Source of the DNA: Ixodes scapularis
Lineage: Eukaryota > Arthropoda > Arachnida > Ixodida > Ixodidae
Reading direction: 5' to 3'
NCBI RefSeq assembly: GCF_016920785.2
Contig: NW_024609846.1
Coordinates: 122,353,473 to 122,417,472, forward strand
Length of the DNA: 64,000 nt
Under the pieces are notes generated by a model. It worked only from the letters and a program-made list of their open reading frames with translations, was not told where the DNA came from and made no database searches. A program made the position numbers and the translations under genes. This document shows positions 59,701 to 64,000 of this stretch, piece after piece (within the stretch, counting starts at the first letter, position 1; every line of letters begins with the position of its first letter).

Positions 59701-59846
59701 AGAGAGCTGCGCTGCATGAAATGGAAATTAAATTGCGCGAGGACGAGCTGAAAAAAAGAAATGCCATTCACGAAATGGAGATGAAGCTCCTGTGTATCAA
59801 GGAAAACATACTGCTGCAGGAACTGAGCCAGAAGGCTGCACAATAA
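53441..59846 (+). CDS. Harbinger accessory protein with Myb/SANT-like domain (3 exons)
   Basis: In PIF/Harbinger elements this second protein binds DNA and helps the transposase enter the nucleus; the domesticated vertebrate counterpart pair is NAIF1 with HARBI1. The joined exons give about 321 residues. Residues ~10-85 are a Myb/SANT-like domain (RFTEIEKAILMELVMTY, ATWIRLCNEYN, VKQLKKWWENVKAKAKK) followed by HKTGGGPPGKPMS, the typical tail of this family. Residues ~165-220 are low-complexity Ala/Pro/Ser. Residues ~235-320 form a charged coiled coil (MALLERSLAEEND, HEMEIKLREDEL, HEMEMKLLCIKENI). The reading frame is open throughout. The transposase gene converges on it from the minus strand, 132 bp away. 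Start chosen at ATG 53441, just before the domain. Confidence 0.85.
54207..54404 (+). CDS. Accessory gene exon 2
   Basis: Acceptor CTCCTTTAG. It encodes (G)GGPPGKPMSATSVLVGAVAS then HVFNRQENMEDSDGAPYLPP and an acidic DGEEDPLDADL. Donor TTGG|GTAGAA in phase 1 fits exon 3, giving DLEEPGSP. The open frame runs on to 54583, but that part lies in the inserted transposon. Confidence 0.8.
54713..54929. mobile_element. Harbinger-type MITE nested in the 4.2-kb element
   Basis: A 217-bp foldback with ~90-bp arms. Ends AGTCGGGGTCACGCTGC and, inverted, AGCCGGGGTCACGCTGC. It is flanked by TTA at 54710-54712 and 54930-54932. It lies in the left subterminal repeat array, so it inserted after the larger element arrived or was carried with it. 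Confidence 0.85.
55408..55718. mobile_element. Foldback MITE with CRYTCTAAAA ends
   Basis: 311 bp with ~140-bp arms. Termini CATTCTAAAAAAAAAGC and, inverted, CGCTCTAAAAAAAAGC. Flanked by TA at 55406-55407 and 55719-55720. The terminus and TA duplication resemble those of the host 4.2-kb element, so they may share a mobilising transposase. Arms contain matching blocks such as GATGCCGAAACAT / ATGTTTCGGCATC. Confidence 0.8.
55876..56335 (-). other. Possible minus-strand exons of an unrecognised gene
   Basis: On minus, 56335-56180 reads LKVDAQLRFHNTIVTMLGNL then EEVKGAFCGDNPTTSLNIKT and a GTATGT donor-like site. 56076-55876 follows a TTGCAG acceptor and reads DDFTPDEKVPRPKTFFGSEK, ending YYITGLSYPVACGQTLGLLE before TAG. 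The two pieces look protein-like, and the end faintly recalls C-termini of transposon-carried uncharacterised proteins. The simplest splice does not keep phase, so the model is incomplete or the gene is broken. Confidence 0.35.
56760..57300. repeat. Cluster of poly-A/poly-T tracts
   Basis: T16 near 56777-56792 and A-runs near 57114-57125, 57169-57181 and 57261-57282 fall within 540 bp. They create lysine-rich false open frames. They may be poly(A) tails of small retroposons. Confidence 0.6.
58398..58640. repeat. Right subterminal TTAAGAGGGAC array
   Basis: Repeated AAGAGGGAC / GTCCCTCTTAA words in both orientations, mirroring 54465-54712 at the other end of the 4.2-kb element. Confidence 0.7.
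58709..58966 (+). pseudogene. LINE reverse-transcriptase scrap
   Basis: It reads VIDHNESAFRNVSPGVPQ, stop, YILAPLRFLIIMNDLA, then NLVADDCVV and KMNKWCEQH. This is RT motif B (GVPQGSVLGPLLF-like) followed by the catalytic xADD, with VADD in place of FADD and a stop replacing the conserved glycine. Only ~86 codons remain, inside intron 2 of the accessory gene. Confidence 0.8.
59359..59846 (+). CDS. Accessory gene exon 3 (coiled coil, stop)
   Basis: Acceptor TTCAATTGCAG. It enters in phase 1 and encodes (E)EPGSPAGPASDVDAPLS, Ala-rich low complexity, then the charged coiled coil ending LLQELSQKAAQ and TAA at 59844-59846. A long antisense frame exists here because of Ala/Gly richness and is not a gene. 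Confidence 0.85.
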
Positions 59847-59978
59847 ATCATGTTCAAACTGCTATGCCTGCTTTACTGATGGTTCACTTTTAAAGTCAAA
59901 CTGAAGTATCACACACTTGGAAGTACGACTCCTCACCTTCATGGCCTGTGTGATGGGCCTCTTGAGCCTACGTGCAGC

Positions 59979-60297
59979 TCACGTAAAGCTCAGCAGAATG
60001 ATGTTCTGCCGGATACGCAGACCCGAAGGAGAGTCCTCCGGGAGAATCGGTGGCAGGTGTGGCTGCCGCCGCCTTCTGGCATTCCGTGCCCTGGGACTTG
60101 GTGGCGGGGGTGGAGGAGGAGGTAGGGGCTCATTTCTTGCACGTCCCAGATTATGCAAAGCCGCACACGCGGTGATGATGCTGCATGAGTGGCGAGTCTT
60201 GTGCTGGAGCCGCATATCCAAACAGAAAAATCGTCTCTTCCAGACCCCAAAGGCCCTCTCGACGGAGTTCCTCGTTCGGATCTGGGCCTTGTTGTAC
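59979..60297 (-). CDS. HARBI1-like exon 3 (catalytic Glu, C-terminus)
   Basis: Acceptor TTGATTTAG on minus. It encodes YNKAQIRTRNSVERAFGVWK then RRFFCLDMRLQHK, a CAALHN motif typical of the family end, a polyproline run and an Arg-rich tail, with TGA at 59979-59981. Confidence 0.87.
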
Positions 60298-61508
60298 CTA
60301 AATCAAATTATAAGGCATGTGATCGATTTTTAGGCATCTGGGAACATACTTGCAATCACTGTATTTTCTTTTTCAGTATGGAAATAACAGGTTGACATTC
60401 TTTTGTCGAGGTTAGATATGTTTTATTGACAACTTTTCGTGCACGCACGGCTTCATGATACTGTTGACATCTCATGGAAACTTTTTCGTTCTTGCGACAT
60501 TTCGTCGACAAACGTTTTCTTCTGCTAGGTGGATTGAATTTAGTGGTCGCGGTCGTCAAATCTTATGATTTTTTTTTCATTTGCCTAATGCTGAAAAAGA
60601 AAAATTAGACTGAATTTACTTTTTAGTGAATGAACCACCGACGGCGGGGCAAGCTATGTCTTAAACAGACCACACGATCACACCTCACTTTGCTCCGCTC
60701 TGCTAGGGGAAATGGTTCATTAGCGATGTGCGCGACCAAAAGCGCCGCTGCGGTCAGCTTTCGACGATTGGCCAAACCGTGGGCATATGAGCATTGTCAG
60801 ATTGTCAGCTTTGACGGTGTTACTTTCGGATTGCAATGACTCCTAGCTTCCACTGTGCTTTTTAAACACACCACCGAAGTCGTCGTCGCACCTGATGGTA
60901 AGTAGACAGGATAACAACTGGTGACGTCACGTCGAGGCAAATCCCACTCGTGACGTCACGGATGGAAACCATAACAGGGCGCCATTGAAACATCTCGGTG
61001 CTAAAATAATCTCAAGTTCGAGCTTGCACCAAGCCTTGTCGAAACCGCCAAGGGTTCGGCAAGGTAGGAAAGAACATTGGATATCGGCGAAGTGATCTGT
61101 CCATGAAACGCTTGAAGAACTGTTTGTCATCGGCAATGACTGCCTGCTATTACAGACATTAGTGATGTTGTCAGTGCAGTACCAAAACAAATCTTATACT
61201 TCTGCCGATGATTTGGCTTACCTCTCTCCGGGACTATTTGCCGCTCCAGGGTTTGCGAGCGGCGTCATCAGGAAAGGGAGACAGGCATAGCCCATATCCC
61301 CCAGCAGGACGCCGGGCACTCTGCTCTCCTCGTAAAGGGCACGCGCACGACTGCCATCAAAGATGCGGCTGTCGTGCACAGATCCTGGCCAACTTGCCAC
61401 AACATCAAAGAACTGTAGCTGTGGGCCGGTGATGGCCTGCAGGTATATAACATTGCATTAATACGGCAATTTGGGCCAGTTGGCTCATGCTCGAAAACAA
61501 GTGAAACA

Positions 61509-61539
<31 letters not shown>

Positions 61540-62079
61540 GGGGCTGGCTACGTGCCTGTTGCCCGTAGATAACGTCGCATATGCAAGCTAGGTATAGGCT
61601 GTGCAATGGCTATTTCGAGCGGGCCCAGAGGTGTACAATAAGCAGCAACAACACAGCTGATGAAAGGGTTTCCCAATGTTTTACAATGATCGGGTTGAAC
61701 AGCTGAAATCGTTTTGCGTGAGCATTACCCATGCTTCCCAGCCTGGCAGTTTAGTAGGCAAGCTACGTCAATAAAGGGGGTATAAGAAATATGAGCTCAC
61801 CTGGACGTTCAGGGAGAAGACTCCTTTCCTATTGCGATAAACTTCCGCATCATCTCCGCCGGGGCTTCTGATGCGCACGTGGGTGCAGTCGATGCAACCC
61901 GTGACGCCAGGAAACTGCCCCATTGCGTAGAAGTCGCGCATAACGCCGTGGTACTCCGACGCAGCCGGGAAGTGCACCAGCCTTCGGAAGAGCACCCTCG
62001 CGATGAGCGTCGTCACCGTCCTCACTGTGCGGCAGACAGTCGGCTGGGAGACATGCACCAGGATAGCTAGGTTCGACAT
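59979..62079 (-). CDS. PIF/Harbinger DDE transposase (HARBI1-like), 3 exons, N-terminus missing
   Basis: A HARBI1-type nuclease (DDE_Tnp_4 fold) excises and inserts PIF/Harbinger elements at TWA targets in the nucleus. The three exons join in phase into ~270 residues. The full catalytic triad is visible: D in GVTGCIDCTHVRI (exon 1), D in SWPGSVHDSRIF (exon 2) and E in NSVERAFGVWKRRF (exon 3). HVSQPTVCRTV near the start matches the helix-turn-helix part, but the ~80-100 residues that normally precede it are absent; 62080-62280 is unrelated, so the 5' end is truncated. The tail is Pro- and Arg-rich. There are no internal stops. It converges on the accessory gene, the usual Harbinger two-gene layout. 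Confidence 0.88.
60780..60900. repeat. Dispersed repeat, partial copy 3
   Basis: GACTCCTAGCTTCCACTGTGC at ~60838 and CTTTTTAAACACAC match the 17905-17945 part of the copy at 17880-18085. Located in the transposase intron 2. Confidence 0.45.
61222..61436 (-). CDS. HARBI1-like exon 2 (second Asp)
   Basis: Acceptor CCTGCAG and donor GTAAGC on minus. It encodes AITGPQLQFFDVVASWPGSV then HDSRIFDGSRARALYEESRV and LLGDMGYACLPFLMTPL. Ends in phase 2; the first G of exon 3 completes arginine. Confidence 0.88.
61513..61539. repeat. Poly-C run (about 27 C)
   Basis: The longest C homopolymer of the window, in the transposase intron 1. Confidence 0.85.
61801..62079 (-). CDS. HARBI1-like exon 1 (first Asp)
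   Basis: From ATG 62079 it encodes MSNLAILVHVSQPTVCRTVR through FPGVTGCIDCTHVRIRSPGG and GVFSLNVQ; donor GTGAGC, phase 0. The ATG is probably not native, since the normal N-terminal exon is missing. Confidence 0.85.
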
Positions 62080-62289
62080 TGTACATGTACCTTTTTTTAG
62101 TACACGGAAGTGACGTCATCACGTCTGATTGGTTGGAAACAAAAGTGACGTAATTTCCCTAGAAAAATGTGGGCGGAGTCGGCAAAACTGGGCGGAGTCG
62201 GCTACCGGACGTGACGACAAAATGACGTTTCGTTTTGTACCGAGTACGTTTCAAAAGGTACTTGCTCGGAACTAGGTGTCATTGGCAGC
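62080..62289. other. Junction between two Harbinger units
   Basis: This contains TGACGTCATCACGTC, two GGGCGGAGTCGGC words and a TGACGTAA; it replaces the expected N-terminal exon of the minus-strand transposase. The CRE-like TGACGTCA and GC words sit just before the second transposase and could be its promoter, which is speculative. Confidence 0.4.
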
Positions 62290-63429
62290 ATGTTTTCGGC
62301 GGCGAGGCGTCGCCGTCTCGTCAATTCGACTTTTTCTTTAATAGAGCTTTTTTTTTTCGCCCGAAAGGCTGTATCGGGAACACCGCGATGCATTCGAGCT
62401 CCCGGAGGAGAGCTTTCGGAAGCAATACCGCCTGCCCAAGATCGTGGTGCGGTGGTTGTGCGACGAACTTCGCGAGGAACCGGAGGTGAGGAGAGTGCGT
62501 ACCTCGTGGACGGTCATGACTGTGGAGCTTCAAGTGTTGTGTGCACTGCGCTTCTACGGCACGGGGAGCTTCCAAGGGATGGTGGCGAGCGACGAACACG
62601 TAGCGCGGGACCAAAAGACAGTCAGCGTTGCGGTCCGCGCCGTGTCCGTCGCTATCGTGCGTCGTCTCGGGGTCCAGCGTGGCTTGATCCACTTCCCCGA
62701 GACGCCGAGCGAGAGGTTCGACGCGGAGAAGGGCTTCAGGCTGCTCGGCAGGATACCCGGCGTCATCGGTTGCGTGGACGGGACCATGGTCTCCATCGTC
62801 GGCCCGTCCAAGAACGACCCCACCGTCACGAAGGCGGCGTACTGGTGCCGCAAGTACTTCTACGCCCTCAACGTGATGGTGGTAAGTACACTCATGTTAC
62901 GTTGTCAAAACGCGCCCCAAATCTGTAGAAAAAAAAAAAAAAAACGTATTGCCGATACGGTTTAAGTATGCCGTTTTATGACTGCGGGCTCTCGGGTCTC
63001 ACGACTGCGCGAGCGTGTGCTCTACATAGCATGTGAGCCGTGAGACGCTTCTCCCAAAAATAATACTTGTCTGTTCAAGCTTCCGTAAAAAACAAAAACA
63101 AAAAAAAACGTTATTTTTGTTTCAAGGTAGTTAGTTGTACCTTGCATCCAGGAAGGTGTGTTGACATGCATGTGTCAGACAAAATAACTTAAAAGGTTCT
63201 GAAATTACGACTGCTTTGTGAACCATAAGTACAATCTACTACTTGTGGATTCAGGTAATTACATGTCAATATCTCTCTCACTTTCAGGTGTGTGACGCCG
63301 ACTGCCGGATAATGTGTATCGACACACGGTATCCCGGGTCGGTGCACGACTCCTTCGTGTGGCAATTTTCCTGGCTCCGAAACCAACTCGAGCAAGGGCA
63401 GGTGCCACGCGACGGCCGGTTCCTGCTTG
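62290..63429 (+). pseudogene. Second Harbinger DDE transposase, partial, apparent homopolymer frameshift
   Basis: This is a different HARBI1-type transposase from the minus-strand one. ATG 62290 starts an Arg-rich leader (MFSAARRRRLVNS). The family sequence ERLYREHRDAFELP, ESFRKQYRLPK and VVRWLCDELRE then continues in another frame after a T10 run at 62348-62357, a one-base frame break. The main exon ends at 62881 with donor GTAAGT and contains ALRFYGTGSFQGMV, GVIGCVDGTMVSI (first Asp) and KYFYALNVMVV. Exon 63288-63429 (acceptor TTTCAG, donor GTGAGC) encodes VCDADCRIMCIDTRYPGSVH, DSFVWQ (second Asp) and DGRFLLG. The exon with the catalytic Glu was not found before the window end. If the T-run is a sequencing error the gene may be intact so far. 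Confidence 0.8.
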
Positions 63430-64000
63430 GTGAGCATACTAAATTCATTCCTTACGCACACGGTGGCTCCCACTGCTTGAAAGCCACAGTACCACACGTA
63501 CTGTGCTTGTTGTGAGGCACACAGACACAGTTGCTGGAACTCCTTGAAGTGAGACAACACCTAAAGTTTGGCCATTAATCTCTGTTTATGTCCACATAAC
63601 TCTCACACTCTGCAGGCTACGAAAGCCACACTACACCTATCTCACGACAGTGATAGACTATGCAAGGCATGCGACCGCAGTGCGAGTCGCTGTCCGGTTC
63701 GGCCCACTCACTGTTACTGTCTGCCTGTACCCGCTTGCTGGTTGGTTTTTGCATGAAGTTGGAGCTCTTTCGCTGATACGTGGGGGCTCGCCTGGTCGCT
63801 TTGACGGTCGTCAGTTTGTACGGAATGGGATCAATTCCTCCTTGGCCACTTGGGGCTCGCCAAATCTGTCCTCGGGTCGTCTCTGTCCCACACACTGGAT
63901 TCTTTTCCCTGACCCTTCTTCTTCGGTCTGCCTATATAGCTCCTCCTATTAGACCCTCCGTGTCCCAACAGGACCTGACTCCTTTCTAATCTAACCACCC
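63430..64000. other. 3' flank of the second Harbinger transposase
   Basis: The expected next exon (usually starting near a DSGYP-like motif) is not visible. An acceptor-like TCTGCAG at 63610-63616 is followed by in-phase sequence that does not resemble the family. 63640-63990 has no recognised feature. Confidence 0.4.

Noticed and set aside
59168..59767. 199-codon minus-strand open frame
   Set aside because: It is antisense to exon 3 of the Harbinger accessory gene; the Ala/Ser richness comes from the GC-rich repeats of the real coding strand and no domain is present.
62321..62692. 123-codon minus-strand frame and other frames over 62290-62965
   Set aside because: Shadows of the plus-strand Harbinger transposase, whose frame matches a known family.
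63610..63760. Next exon of the second Harbinger transposase after TCTGCAG
   Set aside because: Phase could fit, but the translation does not resemble the family segment expected after FLLG.

Overview
This window looks like animal nuclear DNA, most likely from an arthropod and plausibly a chelicerate such as a hard tick; the organism is inferred from gene style and repeat load, since no species marker is visible. Genes are split by GT-AG introns of 0.9-7 kb. Short GC-rich coding exons sit in AT-rich, repeat-packed introns, and most open frames elsewhere are chance or transposon-derived. There is no bacterial architecture (operons, Shine-Dalgarno sites, CRISPR).

Region 1 (1-30325) holds the 3' half of one host gene on the plus strand: a facilitative glucose transporter of the SLC2/GLUT family. 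Seven coding exons (7451-7558, 8453-8541, 11366-11464, 15057-15269, 21525-21600, 28662-28789, 30140-30325) join in phase into about 300 residues running from the PESP motif after TM6 to a C-terminal PETK motif and stop. The first ~190 residues must lie upstream of base 1, so the LINE at 1-3000 sits in an intron of this gene. The introns also carry hairpin MITEs, a Ty3/gypsy remnant, a hAT remnant, tandem repeats and long poly-C/poly-G runs.

Region 2 (30326-48230) is intergenic or intronic DNA without a convincing host gene. It holds a 1,015-bp hAT element with an exact 8-bp target duplication, a GTAACG-rich hAT-like MITE, a frameshifted THAP zinc-finger fragment, a minus-strand Tx1/L1-like LINE fragment, and tRNA-like SINE pieces.

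Region 3 (48232-52200) is a broken LINE: an ORF1 fragment, then endonuclease and reverse transcriptase with several frameshifts and stops. A ~608-bp insert flanked by a 13-bp direct repeat interrupts it.

Region 4 (53441-64000) is a nest of DNA transposons. A PIF/Harbinger two-gene unit has a Myb/SANT-like accessory gene on plus (three exons, 53441-59846) converging on a HARBI1-type DDE transposase on minus (three exons, 62079-59979). Intron 2 of the accessory gene is swollen by a 4.2-kb element with TA target duplication and CACTCTAA termini (54442-58643). That element itself hosts two foldback MITEs and possible antisense exons. A second, distinct Harbinger transposase starts at 62290 on plus with an apparent homopolymer frameshift and runs toward the window end. 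The two Harbinger proteins are expected to work together (DNA binding or nuclear import plus catalysis). The MITEs at 22164 and 54713 carry the TTA/TAA target duplications that such transposases make.
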